DNA of 64,000 nucleotides from Cyrtodaria siliqua. Lineage: Eukaryota; Mollusca; Bivalvia; Adapedonta; Hiatellidae. The notes beneath the pieces were generated by a model. It saw only the letters and a program-made list of their open reading frames with translations, was not told where the DNA came from and made no database searches. The stretch covers positions 124,001 through 188,000 of the forward strand of contig JAWPHD010001439.1 in assembly GCA_037043455.1 (NCBI GenBank). Reading direction: 5' to 3'. Positions 1 to 10,544 of this stretch are shown here, piece after piece. Within the stretch, counting starts at the first letter, position 1. Each line of letters opens with the position of its first letter. A program made the translations under genes and the position numbers.

Positions 1-260
1 AATGACAAAGTAGAAATATCAACGTTTTAATATGTTTTAAAATGAAGTTCACTACACACTAGATGGAATCACTTTGCACTTAAGTAACATTAAACTGTTC
101 GGTTTTAATCAGACTGAATATCTGTATATGCTATAGCACACGCTATTTTATATCTTAAAGCTATATCTAACCGAGTCCTTCCGGTACAGTTTTTGGCATT
201 AATACTTCACTTCCGCGTTATGTTGCAATCCCGGTATTACACATCCGGTGACGTTATCTG

Positions 261-582
261 GCTGGCGTGGCGCAGTCGGTAGCGCGGCGGATTTGTAACC
301 GGAGGCCCCGTGTTCAATCCTCCGTGGTGCCATTGAGTTCCGTCGGTGTGTTCTTGGGCAAGACACTTTTCCTTAGCCTCGTCCGTCGGTTGGGGACGTA
401 AACCGGGCGGTCCCGTGTATCGGTCTATCCTCCGAGCACGTTAAAGAACCATAGGAATCTATTCGATAATAAGAGTAGCGTAGGTTCCCGGATTCCTATG
501 TATCCTTCCCCTCTCTCTGGGGCGGCTCTAAATAACCTGTATTGTGTTGATGAGCCGTTAAACAACATTCAATTCAATTATC
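261..582 (+). mobile_element. tRNA-derived SINE
   Basis: The head looks like a degenerate tRNA with internal pol III promoter boxes: an A-box-like 'tggcgcagtcggtagcgc', an anticodon-loop-like 'gatttgtaacc', and a B-box-like 'gttcaatcc' about 40 bases later. It continues into a body containing 'ttgggcaagacactt' and 'cacgttaaagaacc', a central-domain type I know from mollusc and other invertebrate SINEs. The probable 3' end is 'cgttaaacaacattcaattc' near 553-578. The acceptor and T stems do not pair well, so this is a SINE and not a functional tRNA gene. The exact family is not named from the sequence. Confidence 0.75.
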
Positions 583-1903
583 AGCGTAGCTATCTGCGTA
601 ACCAGGCCATCTTGTCTAGCGTCTCCGTGGCTACCGTCTGGTCTGTCGCCCAAATAGCGAATGCTGTCGTTCCCACGTCCTATGACGGCGTTCCCAACCT
701 ACGACCCCGTAGATCACGCTCCCGACAATACGCTCTACATGCTCTATCTACGCTCCTAGCGTATACGGCTACAAAATATATACCCAGTCTTACACTGTTA
801 TCACAACATGTATTTTATAATAGCACTAAGGTATCACCATACATAATAACTGATTGCAAAGCAATCATTTTTCAGAATGAATAAACCCGAATTCTAAACC
901 TTCTTCGAATAGACATTATGCTAAACTTTAACAAAACGTGTAAAACAATTACAGATGTGATTTATCGAAATCTCACATTTCTAGATGTAACGCAAAACTT
1001 ACAACATAATAATTCAACCATAGACTGAATGAATAATTGGTTTTACATCCCGTTAACACATTATAGGCTATACTGGTACAGCGACCTCAGAGTGATTGAA
1101 TAATAATGACAAAATAAAAGCCAGCCTCAGAGAGATTTATACTGCACGATAAACAATAACCGTTTACGCAATAACGTAATGACAGTCGGAAACCTCCGTA
1201 GAAAAGTACATACAATCTGAATCGCGTATTCCATTTACTATCTACAGAACAACTGGCATTATCAATAATGTAAATATATGCCCCAATAATCTTATCCGAC
1301 AATAATTTGCTAAACTATTCTGACATTTGAACACGTACAAGAATTAAAGACAATATCCTGCTAACTATCTATGGCTTTTACGGCAGATATTTACTTCAGA
1401 ACAACAATTTAATGACAATAATTTACAATAAATAAAATAGATTTGACTTACACCTTGCCGTTATGGTATAGGTCACTAACTACCCTGGATAATGGCTTGC
1501 GATCCTGTGACAAGTTCTTACGATTCTTACAGTGATTAGGCCCGCACTGGTAAATACTGGCAAAATTACTCATATTACACAGCTTGTAAAATCATAACTT
1601 TCTTAATAGTTGATGGATTTTGATGAAATAAACGCCAAAACAACGTATTCTTTATCAATAGATTGAATCTAGTAAACGATCATTTATTAAATATAGGCAT
1701 CGATTAAAAGTGATGCACTTGGCAAAAAATCTACCAAAATTCCTATGAAAAATCAGGGGAAATGAGTCCCCGACAAACACAGTTAAAAACTTTCAGTAAA
1801 TATGCTCTCATTTTGTTACAAAGATACATCCATAAGCATAGTTTGAAAGGTCTAGTGCATACAGTTTCTGAGAAAACCAAAACGTGAAACTTTAATGTTG
1901 ATG
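583..1903. other. No gene recognised
   Basis: AT-rich sequence after the SINE. The 128-codon frame at 498-884 starts inside the SINE and resembles nothing I know. The frames on the other strand are short and of random composition. No repeats or RNA genes are seen. Confidence 0.5.
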
Positions 1904-2022
1904 TTCTTCTCCATTTATAGTAAGGTATGTATTAAAAACCTCTACCCTCTTCTTCTCCATTTATAGTAAGGTATGTAATAAAACCTCTATCCTCTTCTTC
2001 TCCATTTACAGTAAGGTATGTG
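1904..2022. repeat. 46-bp minisatellite, three units
   Basis: About 2.5-3 tandem copies of a 46-bp unit containing 'ctccatttatagtaaggtat' followed by 'gtaataaaaacctctat'. The same unit recurs seven times at 15333-15650. Each unit juxtaposes a pyrimidine-rich stretch ending in 'tatag' with 'gtaaggtatgt', so it mimics a splice acceptor next to a donor. Confidence 0.85.
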
Positions 2023-2894
2023 TCGCCGCCTCATTATTGGGGGTTTGAAGTTATAACAAGATTCGCTTGTTCTCCGTTTATCTGAATATATATTTATAAC
2101 AATATATGAGTCTAATGATAATGATGATATGAATAAAATGAATAAAGACTATGCCAGAACGGAAATAACCATGATTAATGGAAATAGCATCTCTATTAAT
2201 ATAATCACCAGTAAAGTATTGTATAGAAAATCCATCTGACATAATAAAAATATGAATGTACAAGAAAGTTCTAATAGAAAATAACAAAGGATCGCCATCT
2301 TGCAACTGAACTGTACATTAAAATTGACGAATTCTTATAAACTAAATAACTCCTTAATAAATAACCATTTCCAGAGAAAAGTAATTTAACACAATGATGG
2401 ATACATGTCTCATAAACAAACATATAACTAACCTGATTATATATACTATATTTCATAAAACAAATATAAGAGATTGCAAAAAGTCAATAGCGTCTGTTCT
2501 TTCTCTACCAACTGAGATGTTCAACTGTGCGCATGATTTTCTCGCCAGGTTATTTGTGTCAAAGGTTAAATTTACTCAGCTGTGAAATATTACTGAAGTT
2601 TAAAGGTGGTCATCCTAATCTGAAATGTCCAACATAAGGTAAAGAGAAAGTAGAGTGAAATATGAAATGAGTGATGAAAAGAGATAATGAACTGATTAAA
2701 GGTTTAAAACACAGCATAATGGTGAGAAATACAGATCCTAAATACATGTATATGTCATCTGTGACATCCTCCCTATCTACAGAGAAATGTCGTCCTCGAC
2801 ATTTGAAAAAAAATAAAAATGAAAAAAGTTTCATTAAGTTTACCATTTTAATTTTTACCATTTCTCCTCTTCTTTAGAGAAATGTCGCCCTCGA
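2023..2894. other. No gene recognised
   Basis: AT-rich. Overlapping short frames on both strands (about 2078-2877) look non-coding. A 20-bp near-direct repeat built on 'gaaatgtcg..ctcgacatt' (itself an imperfect palindrome) occurs at about 2785 and 2880. The second copy lies at the truncated 3' end of the neighbouring gypsy element. Confidence 0.5.
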
Positions 2895-4430
2895 CATTGT
2901 CACATTCTGCGTCGGATGTCCTACAAGGAGATCATTAAGTGGTATGGCAATCCTAGCACAATCTTTGATGAACCGCCGATAATAACATGTAAATCCCAAA
3001 ATTGCTTACCTTCCTTGAAGGACTTAGGAGCTTGCCAGTTCCTAATGTCACTGATCTTTCCAGGATCCGTTCTCACTCCCTCCTCCGAAACGACATGTCC
3101 GAGATAAAGTATTTCTCTCTTGAAAAACTCACATTTGGAACCCTCGAGCTTGAGATTGTGGTCTTCTAACCTCTAAAAAACATTTCCAATGCGCTGCAAG
3201 TGTTTCTCAAACGTGTGGGAAAATATGATAATGTCGTTCAGATATATGAGACATTCTCTCAAATGTAGCTCTCCCATCGTCTTCTCCATCAACCTCTGAA
3301 ACGTAGCTGGAGCGTTAGTCAAACCGAAGGCCATGCGTTCACACTCAAAGAATTCAAGTGGTCCGAGAGAGAAAGCAGTCTTCTGTTTATCCTGTTCTCT
3401 AAGTGGGACCTGCCAGTTCTCTAAGTGCAACCTGCCAGTATCCACTTCGAAGGTCCAGCTTGCTGAAATACTTTGCCCCCTTAAGTGTGTCTATACCCTC
3501 ATCAATTCTGAAGATTGAATATGCATCTCGTACGGTTCGAGCATTCAGTTTTCTAAAGTCGATGCAAAACCGCAGAGAGTTGTCTTTATTCCGCACCAGA
3601 ACTACGTTGGACGAAAACGGACTGTTTCTTTTTTTGGATGGCACCAGCATCCAACATTTCCTTCACATGTTCTCTAAATTCGTTGAACATGGCTGGTGGT
3701 ATGCGTCGGTATGGCTCCTTGAATGGTGTTTCGTCAGTGAGCTCTATCTTATGTTCATCAAGATCTGTACAACCTAGATCTGTTAACCCTTTAGAATATA
3801 TGTGCGTCCATTGACCCAACATATCGGTAACAGTCTTCTTCTGGTCTTCATCAAGATCTGTATCTTCTAGCTTCACTCCTAGTTCTTGCAGTGTCTCTAT
3901 TGTGTCTTCTGCATTCTGCTTCTTCACTGTCGGTGTATCCTCTGGTATCCAATGCCGTACTACCTTAGCCTCTTGTATTTCACACAAGTTCACCCTAGGT
4001 GTGATGAGTATTGGCTTTACAGTCAAATTGCAAATTCGGACTGGCACTCACTTGGTATTCCCTTTCTGTACTCCTTCAATTGATACAACTCTTGGACAAA
4101 TGTTGATCCTATTATCAAATGATCCTGCTTCTGTAACAGCTGCGCCACATGTGTCCTTGACCCTAACTATAACTAATATCCTCGCAGTTTCGTATGGCCT
4201 CAGCTGGAATGAACATTTGTTGGTAGCCCTAACTGTTCCCAATGAGCTTGCCGATAAACTGTTAAAGGCAGTTCTCCTACCATCTGGTATGCCATCCGTC
4301 TATTCAGTACCATCTTTAAATTCCCTGATAACATTGGTTCCTATAATAACAGGAGTTCCATTGTTAAAATCGGTAACAGACACAACAAGGATGGAGTTGT
4401 GGTCTCGGAAGAAGCGTCGAATATAGATGA
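2895..4430 (-). pseudogene. pol: Ty3/gypsy pol remnant (protease end and reverse transcriptase)
   Basis: Reading leftward from 4430: a retropepsin C-terminal segment with 'TPVIIGTNVIREF', an inter-domain linker, an RT N-terminal region with 'ELTDETPFKEPYRRIPP', then 'VVLVRNKDNSLRFCIDFRKL', 'KLDLRSGYWQVALRE', 'FGLTNAPATFQRLMEK' and the active-site region 'CLIYLNDIIIFS'. After this come 'LGHVVSEEGVRTDP' and 'PLNDLLVGHP' in another frame. The reverse transcriptase copies element RNA into DNA. It cannot be active here, because the catalytic YLDD reads YLND, there is an in-frame TGA at 4048-4050, several frameshifts occur, and a 22-bp tandem duplication lies in the palm. RNase H and integrase are absent; similarity stops near 2895. 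Family assignment is secure, the exact lineage is not. Confidence 0.88.
3395..3438. repeat. 22-bp tandem duplication in RT
   Basis: Two adjacent copies of a 22-bp unit ('ttctctaagtg' plus 'ggacctgccag' or 'caacctgccag') differ at two bases. It lies between the 'SGYWQVALRE' and 'QDKQKTAFSLGPLEF' motifs of pol. Because 22 is not a multiple of three, it shifts the frame. The two mismatches suggest the event is not recent. Confidence 0.85.
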
Positions 4431-4695
4431 TATGATATATTTGTAAAAATACTTCCACTGTCTATCGATGCGGTTGACTGTGTTGTGCCTGTATAAACTA
4501 TATCTTCATTGTTCTTACCTACCAATCTGTTGTATAATGTTTGTATTTTTAGGCTTTTATTGTGTATGCCTCCTAACTGCCCATCGTTGGAAGCATCTAC
4601 TAGTTAAAAGGCTTCTGAGGATAATTAGGTTGAGATGTCTGTTGATTCCTTTGTTGTTGTTGTTGTTGTGGTGGTGGTGGTTGTTGTTGATGCTG
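4431..4695 (-). other. Region between gag and protease, no domain recognised
   Basis: The zinc-knuckle and protease N-terminus expected between Gag and the protease end are not visible. The right part is the start of the glutamine-coding repeat (ttg/ctg triplets on the + strand). The shifted open frames on both strands here arise from that triplet repeat and are not separate genes. Confidence 0.5.
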
Positions 4696-4826
4696 TTACT
4701 GATGCTGTCGAGGTCTGTTTTGATGTTGTGGATGCTGCTGTTGTTGTTGCTTCTGTGGTATTTGTTGTTGTTGTTGTTGATTGTGTTGCTGCTGTGGTCT
4801 TTGTTGATGTTGTTGTTGCTCCTGCT
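4633..4826. repeat. Triplet repeat encoding polyglutamine in Gag
   Basis: Interrupted (ttg/ctg)n on the + strand, which reads CAA/CAG in the Gag frame on the - strand. It also produces long spurious Leu- and Val-rich frames on the + strand and an Asn-rich frame on the - strand. Confidence 0.85.
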
Positions 4827-6000
4827 GCGGTAGTCGCTGATGTTGAAATGAATCTCCGTGTCCATAGTTCTCATAACTACTAACTGGTTGTGGTCCTCCG
4901 TACTGGTAATATGCAGGTAACGGTGATCTTTGACCTCTGTTTCTGTCTAGAAATCTGCTATCTGGTGATCTTGACTGTCTTGGAGAAGGAGATCTGTCAT
5001 ATCTATAATTGTAATCAGTAGTCCTAGGTGAAGATGATCTGCTGTATCTGATGTTATGAAAGTCTGTTGATGCACGTTGATTTCTCTTAAAGTAATCAAA
5101 GCCTTTTCTTAATCTTTCAAAATTCTCATCTGATGATTTAATCTTCTTCATCATGTGAGTCATCTGAATTGTCAAGTTGTTGATACTTGCTAGCAGTTGT
5201 TGTCCCTGATATTCAGCTTGCTGTATTGCCACTTTCGGCTCCTTTAATGTCACATCCTTCTTCATTTCCTTTTCCTTTTCAACACTCTTCAATATTCCCA
5301 TCTCCTTTTCAACAATTCTAACCTCCTTCAACAGTTTTTCAAAATCGTGGACGGAATCGAAACGATGTCTTGTTGCAGCTTTTAAACTATCACATCGGAT
5401 CCCATGCCAAAACTTAGACCTTAGCATCTGTTGTTCCGTCCCTTCCTGTACATATCCTCTTCTCTTGCATTTTGCCATCAGCTCCTGAATCCTAATACCC
5501 CATATGGAAACCGATTCCTCAGGACGTTGATGCTGGTTGAAGAACTCTTGCATAAGTCAATCATCAGTAGCCATGTTGCCAAAAATGGTGTCCATCTTAT
5601 CAAGAGTTTCCTGTATACTTGCAAATTCTCCCAATGCCGGTAGCACTCTAGCTGCATTTCCTCGCAGAGAGTTTCGCATAGAATGGTGTATATGGCTGTA
5701 AGAGTAATTCTCCTCAAGCATCATGCATCTACATTCCTGACGCCACACGTCATGACTAAACTCCTTGAGTGGGGTTGGTTCTTCACCACTAAATGGTGGA
5801 AGTGTTGGAGGCTGTACATAAAGTCCTCGATTCCATGAGTCTCTTTGTTTTGTGGGTAATGGAGGTCTTGGTTGTGGATGTATCTCTATCTTTGGTTTCT
5901 TCTCATCCGCAGATACTATACTATATCTCCCTGTATTCTTCAGATAGTCTATCATAGTCGTTTCAAATTCCTCTACATCCCCATGTGATCCTTCAGTCAT
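4696..6000 (-). pseudogene. gag: Ty3/gypsy Gag-like protein, broken by one in-frame stop
   Basis: Starting at 6000, 147 codons run to a TGA at 5557-5559. The same frame continues for a further 285 codons. The first part contains 'QPPTLPPFSGEEPTPLKEF', a typical start of a retroelement Gag capsid region. The second part has the helical 'FWHGIRCDSLKAATRHRFD' segment, a lysine/glutamate-rich coiled-coil-like stretch, an Arg/Ser/Pro-rich region ('YDRSPSPRQSRSPDS') and a long glutamine-rich tail encoded by CAA/CAG repeats. Gag would package element RNA in cytoplasmic particles. It lies directly upstream of the pol remnant on the same strand. Apart from the stop the frame is well preserved. No CCHC knuckle is visible. 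Confidence 0.8.
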
Positions 6001-6461
6001 AATGAATACTCAGTATGTATACTATCAAAGTATACCACTATATATATGTGTCTATATCACATTATATGTGTCTATATCACGTTATATGTCTTTATAATTC
6101 TATCACAATATCCTTAAAGTGTCAGTATCACAGTGCACTCCTCAACAGCAATAAACAAGTCTTGCAGCCTTTAAATAAATTAAATGCTGAATTGCTTTAC
6201 GAATAGTCATTCACGTTAATATACTATAGCACTTAGAGCATAACCATATCACCGTATACACCTATTAAATTAGTATATTACCACGTAGTAAACAACAAAA
6301 CACTTCACAAGTCAACACTCACTTCAGTTCACAACACAGTGTCACTTGAACAATTGCAAATTCACAACAGTAATTATCTCAAAATAATGTAAACAATGAC
6401 CACAATCAACCTGTATAATGGCAATGCTTATATGCAATTACCCTTAACACGACTTATTTAC
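6001..6461. other. 5' flank of the gypsy element, no LTR recognised
   Basis: AT-rich. A short internal repetition of 'tatatgtgtctatatcac' lies near 6045-6085. It should hold the 5' untranslated region and primer-binding site of the gypsy element, but I see no LTR pair and no clear tRNA-complementary site. Confidence 0.4.
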
Positions 6462-7038
6462 TAATAAATACTGATAAAGGTGATCCTTTGGGAGCAACAA
6501 ACACAATTAAGAGAATAAAGCAGCAGACTCGGTTTTATTGAGTCTGTTCATGAGAAGTAATGAAAAAAGCAACACCTCTCACGCCTCCTAGCACCGGCTT
6601 AAGCGGTATTCTACTTCAAAGCCACCTATATTGGGCTCGTTGGTCCCAAAGGACCAGTAAAAATAACACTACTGATTCGTAGCACGGGGAGACTTTTTAC
6701 AGCCGCCACACTGCACTAAACAAACGTTAGTGTGAATGTTAATAAATACTGATAAAGGTGATTCTTTGGGAGCAACAAACACACTTAAGAGAATAAGGCA
6801 GCAGACTCGGTTTTATTGAGTCTGTTCATGAGAAGTAATGAAAAAATCAACACATCTTACGTCCCCCTAGCACCGGCGTAAGCGGTATTCTACTTCAAAG
6901 CCACCTATATTGGGCTCGTTGGTCCCAAAGGACCAGTAAAAATAACACTACTGATTCGTAGCACGGGGAGACTTTTTACAGCAGCCACACTGAACTAAAC
7001 GAACGCTAATGTGAATGTTAATAAATACTGATAAAGTT
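6462..7038 (-). repeat. Tandem dimer of a 278-bp module (family M)
   Basis: Two units (6462-6739 and 6740-7018) plus a 20-bp start of a third, each beginning 'taataaatactgataaag'. Internal marks are 'cagcagactcggttttattg', 'gttcatgagaagtaatga' and 'cctcctagcaccggc'. The sense is taken as the strand reading 'agccggtgctagg', which here is the minus strand. The same module occurs once at 29586-29830, as a tandem dimer in the opposite orientation at 31410-31885, and in diverged form at the end of the repeats at 15954-16674 and 36785-37505. Confidence 0.85.
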
Positions 7039-7226
7039 TACATCATTTAAATTCACAAATGATTAAATATATTTGGCTATCGCAACACTATATCAGTATA
7101 TTTATCAACACCCTGAAACCTAAATTCAATTGTTCTGGCTAACTTCATACAACAATGGTACCAATTCCTATATATACAAAAAAAATAGAGCAACCAAAAC
7201 TGATTTATATGTTGAACTGATCTTGA

Positions 7227-8184
7227 CGGTCAATCCATGTACATACACGAGCGCATAGACTCGGGCAGATTAGAATTGGTCACCAGCACCCCCGCAGACC
7301 GATTATAGTTAATTTCAGAGACTTTGGGGATACAGAAAGGATTATGAGTCGAGCATATATGCTGAAGAACACCCCTGTATCCATTGATTACGACTTGCGC
7401 AAGCAGATCCAGGATGCCCGAAAGAGACTATGGCCCAAATTCAAAGCTGCAAAATCTCAGAATTACAAAACTAAGGTACATATTGTATACCCTTGTAAAT
7501 GGCAGAAATATACATGACGAGTTCCCGAACTGGTTCACAATCATAGGGAAGAACCGGATGGTTGACTTTACTCACATAGATACATATAACGGTACACAGT
7601 TCTCCCAACCAAGCACACATGTATTTGCCACAGAGCGTTGCGAACCGAGTGTATCAGGCGATACACGGGATACAGTAACGGTTATTCATGAGGATGTGAA
7701 TGTAAACCATGTTTCTTTGTGTAATGAAGACAGTGTTAGCTATACTAAAGAGGGATCAAGTGGAAATAGTGTACACAATAGCATACCCTTGGTGACCAAC
7801 GCAGAGATTTCAAGCGATAATCCAACAAATGATTCCGAGGAGACTAGCCAAAAACACGTTTGTACATCCACACAAGCTAAATCAACACAACCGTCTTCGT
7901 TTCGTCCGTTTGCAAAAATAGACTTATCCAACGTGCACATGAATGACAACGAGTCCGGAGATTCACGCGTGTCAGGTAGCCAGCGAGTAGGTCGTTCACA
8001 TGTTTCACGTGCTGAAACACGACAAGTCCTACGAAAACATTCATCTGCCCCATATAGGCGTAACGGAATCAGTGAAGCTCGGAGTTGCGATCGATTTTCT
8101 CCACAATCTACAAATAACGGTGCAAGTGAAACGAATGACCATCAGAACTATGACAAATCAGGTACTAATCCGCCAAACTTGTAG
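7227..8184 (+). pseudogene. LINE ORF1 (Transposase_22-like), frameshifted
   Basis: The open frame from 7227 to the TGA at 7515 contains 'RAHRLGQIRIGHQHPRRP', 'IIVNFRDFGDTERIM' and 'IQDARKRLWPKFKAAK', the RRM/C-terminal-domain signature of L1-type ORF1 RNA-binding proteins. The continuation 'LVNGRNIHDEFPNWF' is in the next frame (open 7384-8184), so a frameshift lies near 7490. After this the protein has a long Ser/Thr/Asn-rich tail with no recognised domain. ORF1 proteins form trimers that coat LINE RNA. The N-terminal coiled coil is missing. It stands immediately upstream of ORF2 of the same LINE, separated by a later insertion at 8186-8983. Confidence 0.85.
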
Positions 8185-8185
8185 G

Positions 8186-8983
8186 AAGACACTAAGAAGA
8201 AAGACACAAATATCGGACAGGGAAAGCAGCATTCAAGGACGACAGTCAACCACAAAACACAAAAACAAACACGCAAACAGACAAACGAGAAGGCAAAAGT
8301 AATAAAAAATGCAAACGACATCACAAACACAAAAGGGTTGACAATAGGGCTACCGCCTTTGAACGGTCAGTGGCAACAAAGGTCACTGGGGGTTTAAACC
8401 GGTTCTAGGGTGCACCAAACCTCACACTTACCCTACTGTCATCCCATTAAAACAGGACAGTGTAAATAAAGAAATCCCCGCCATGATCTAATCTCTAACC
8501 AACAATGCAGCATCATAAGGCAATATAAGTAAAACACAAATATGCTCGTGTAAATATAATACAAAACACAATAGCATAGAAAGCCACAATGAAGGTACTC
8601 AATGACTTGGCAGAAGACAGAGCAACAAGAGAATAAACCATTAAAGGCACGACAAGAAAGATCATAGACAAACATCAAAAGCCACCGTCCCAATGGGCTT
8701 TAGGTAGGCGTCATCATAGGGTCCACAGCCTGTCCGGTCATCGTACAATTAAAGAGGAAAGCATAGTGGGGAACTGTAAAAGGGTCCACCACCAAGCATG
8801 CAGTACGTTGCAAAATGATAGGGTCATAACCTCTTTTGACAAACTTTTAACAAGTTTAACAAAGATAGTATGAAAGTGATCATGACAAAGAATCTTACGA
8901 AGTTTATAAATCACATCACCATAGAAGTCAGGTTGTGATAGTCCTTGTCGCAGAAGAGTCCTTAAATTACTTTTATATTTGGA
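8186..8983 (-). mobile_element. Family-P retroelement, copy A (5'-truncated)
   Basis: A 3' portion of the dispersed reverse-transcriptase element family named P here. Its sense is on the - strand and its fixed 3' end lies near 8212 ('atcggacagggaaagcagc'). It includes the 'taaaccggttctagggtgca' and 'atccccgccatgatctaatc' blocks shared with all other copies. The 5' end is truncated at 8983. It sits exactly between LINE ORF1 and ORF2, so it is younger than that LINE. Confidence 0.85.
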
Positions 8984-8986
8984 AAG

Positions 8987-9950
8987 GTGAAGTTGCGTTG
9001 TTCACTACTTAATATTCAAGGTTTAGTGACAAAACGAACAAACAAACTCAAAAGTGCTGAAATTAAACAAATTTTCTCGTCGAGTGATATTGTTATGTTT
9101 ACAGAAACATGGACAGATACATTTTCAGATATTCATGTAGATAATTTTTGTTGCTTTGTTTTGCATAGGCATGAGAATTTAAAATCCGCCAAGCGAAACT
9201 CCGGAGGTATAGTTATTTACGTTCGAAATGATTATGTGAGTGATGATACGTTAGTATTTACTAGTCAAGATGATTTAATTTGGATTAAACTTAATGGTTC
9301 TATATTTTCATTAAATAGCGATTTGTACATTTGCCTTACGTATATATTACCTGATGATAGTAGTTGGCAGGCGTTTGTTGAAACAAATATATTTGATAGG
9401 ATGTTAGATTCCATTGCATTTATTGAAAATAAAACGTCTAACGATTGTGCGGAGACATGAATAGCCGTACGTCGACAAATTATGATTTTGTTTGCGATGA
9501 TAATTATGTACATTTGCCTATGCTACTGGATGATTATATTCCAGACAAAGAAATGCCTCGCTTTTCACAAGATAAGGGTCACACAAATAATAACGGTTTA
9601 CTTTTGTTAGATATATGTAAGCAGAGTGCTCTGCGCATTGTAAATGGTCGTTTTGGTGAAGATAAGGGAATTGGTCGTTATACTTTTGTAGGGAGTAGGG
9701 TTAGTTCTGTTGTTGATTATGTATTGTCATCTCAAGATCTATTATCTTATGTTGATTCGTTTAAAGTAAGTGACCCGAATATATTATCTGATCACTGTCT
9801 CATTTCATTTTCATTTGTTTTTTCGAAAAAGAGAATTGAGCATGCTACTTATAGTCATGACTATGAACATGTTGATTTTAAATATGTTTTGGATAACGAT
9901 AAAAAGATGGAATACATTGAAAGCCGTAGTAAAAGCGATGTGTGTGAACA
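8987..9950 (+). pseudogene. LINE ORF2, endonuclease domain (EEP)
   Basis: Begins 'MKLRCSLLNIQGLVTKRTNK', the usual start of an exonuclease-endonuclease-phosphatase domain. It has the metal-binding glutamate in 'IVMFTETWTD'. A frameshift near 9440-9460 moves to the frame with 'CGDMNSRT' and the catalytic 'SDHCLISFSF' motif. This domain nicks target DNA for target-primed reverse transcription. The frame is lost near 9950 at an insertion. All three catalytic motifs I can check are present, so inactivation came through the frameshift and the insertions. Confidence 0.87.
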
Positions 9951-10060
9951 TTTATTATTATTATACCTCACGTTTACACTCCTGTATAAATTGCCCATAC
10001 CCTTAACGTGAAGCAATTGTTACTGTTCACCGGTAAACAATTTTTACTGTTACACGATTG

Positions 10061-10085
10061 TGACGTCACGGGAAGTATAAAAATA
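10061..10085 (+). promoter_or_regulatory. CRE plus TATA-like motif
   Basis: 'tgacgtca' is followed seven bases later by 'tataaaaata'. The arrangement resembles a compact RNA polymerase II core promoter within an inserted element. Function is an inference; only the motifs are seen. Confidence 0.3.
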
Positions 10086-10299
10086 GGTTTTGCGTTTTTC
10101 CAATAACGACACGCTTTGGCAATTGGAAATCGGTAAACGCTTATTAAAATACAGTTGAAGTTATGTCAATCGTAAGACGCTTGGTTTACCAAACGACAAT
10201 AAAAAAATGTGTGGCGACCAGATTTGTTAATTTAAATCAAAACTGGTATAAAAATATAAATTAAAAACACAAAAAACAACAACAAATATTGCGATTTCC

Positions 10300-10342
10300 C
10301 CCCCCACCCCCCCCCCACCCCCCACCCCACCCCCCCACCCTC
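10300..10342. repeat. Poly-C/A tract (G-rich on the - strand)
   Basis: Runs of 4-9 C separated by single A. The complementary strand could form G-quadruplexes. Confidence 0.85.
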
Positions 10343-10385
10343 CTATATTTAAATTTTAATCAAAACATTTGTTCGGTATAATAAA

Positions 10386-10529
10386 ATAAATATTGCATCC
10401 CAGTGAGGGTGACAGTGGATATTGTCAATCTTCTGAAAAATAATGTCAACCTCGTCTTCGCCTCGGTTGACATTATTTTCCTCAGGTTGACAATATCCAC
10501 TGTCACCCTCACTGGGATGCAATATTTAT
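10386..10529. repeat. 144-bp near-perfect hairpin
   Basis: The arms start 'ataaatattgcatcccagtg' and end with its reverse complement. Similarity continues through 'gacagtggatattgtcaa' and 'aataatgtcaacc' to a short loop around 'tcgtcttcgcctcg'. It behaves like a fold-back MITE inside the LINE. Confidence 0.9.
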
Positions 10530-10544
10530 ATACTGTTAAATAAT

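Larger units (their letters stand above)
9955..10385. mobile_element. Insertion in LINE ORF2 carrying CRE, TATA-like box and poly-C tract
   Basis: Non-LINE sequence that interrupts ORF2 between the endonuclease and RT domains. Boundaries are approximate. It contains a perfect CRE 'tgacgtca' at 10061-10068, 'tataaaaata' at 10076-10085, and an almost pure C/A tract at 10300-10342. No coding capacity is seen. It may be a separate element from the hairpin that follows. Confidence 0.6.

Noticed and set aside
261..335. Functional tRNA gene
   Set aside because: Stems do not pair adequately and the sequence continues into a SINE body.
498..884. 128-codon + strand open frame
   Set aside because: It begins within the SINE, has no recognisable domain, signal or splice context, and its composition follows the repeat.
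4468..4883. Leu-rich and Val-rich + strand frames and an Asn-rich - strand frame
   Set aside because: All are alternative readings of the Gag CAA/CAG triplet repeat.
6001..7038. LTR of the gypsy element
   Set aside because: The repeated 278-bp units are tandem and recur elsewhere in both orientations; there is no matching 3' LTR and no primer-binding site could be recognised.
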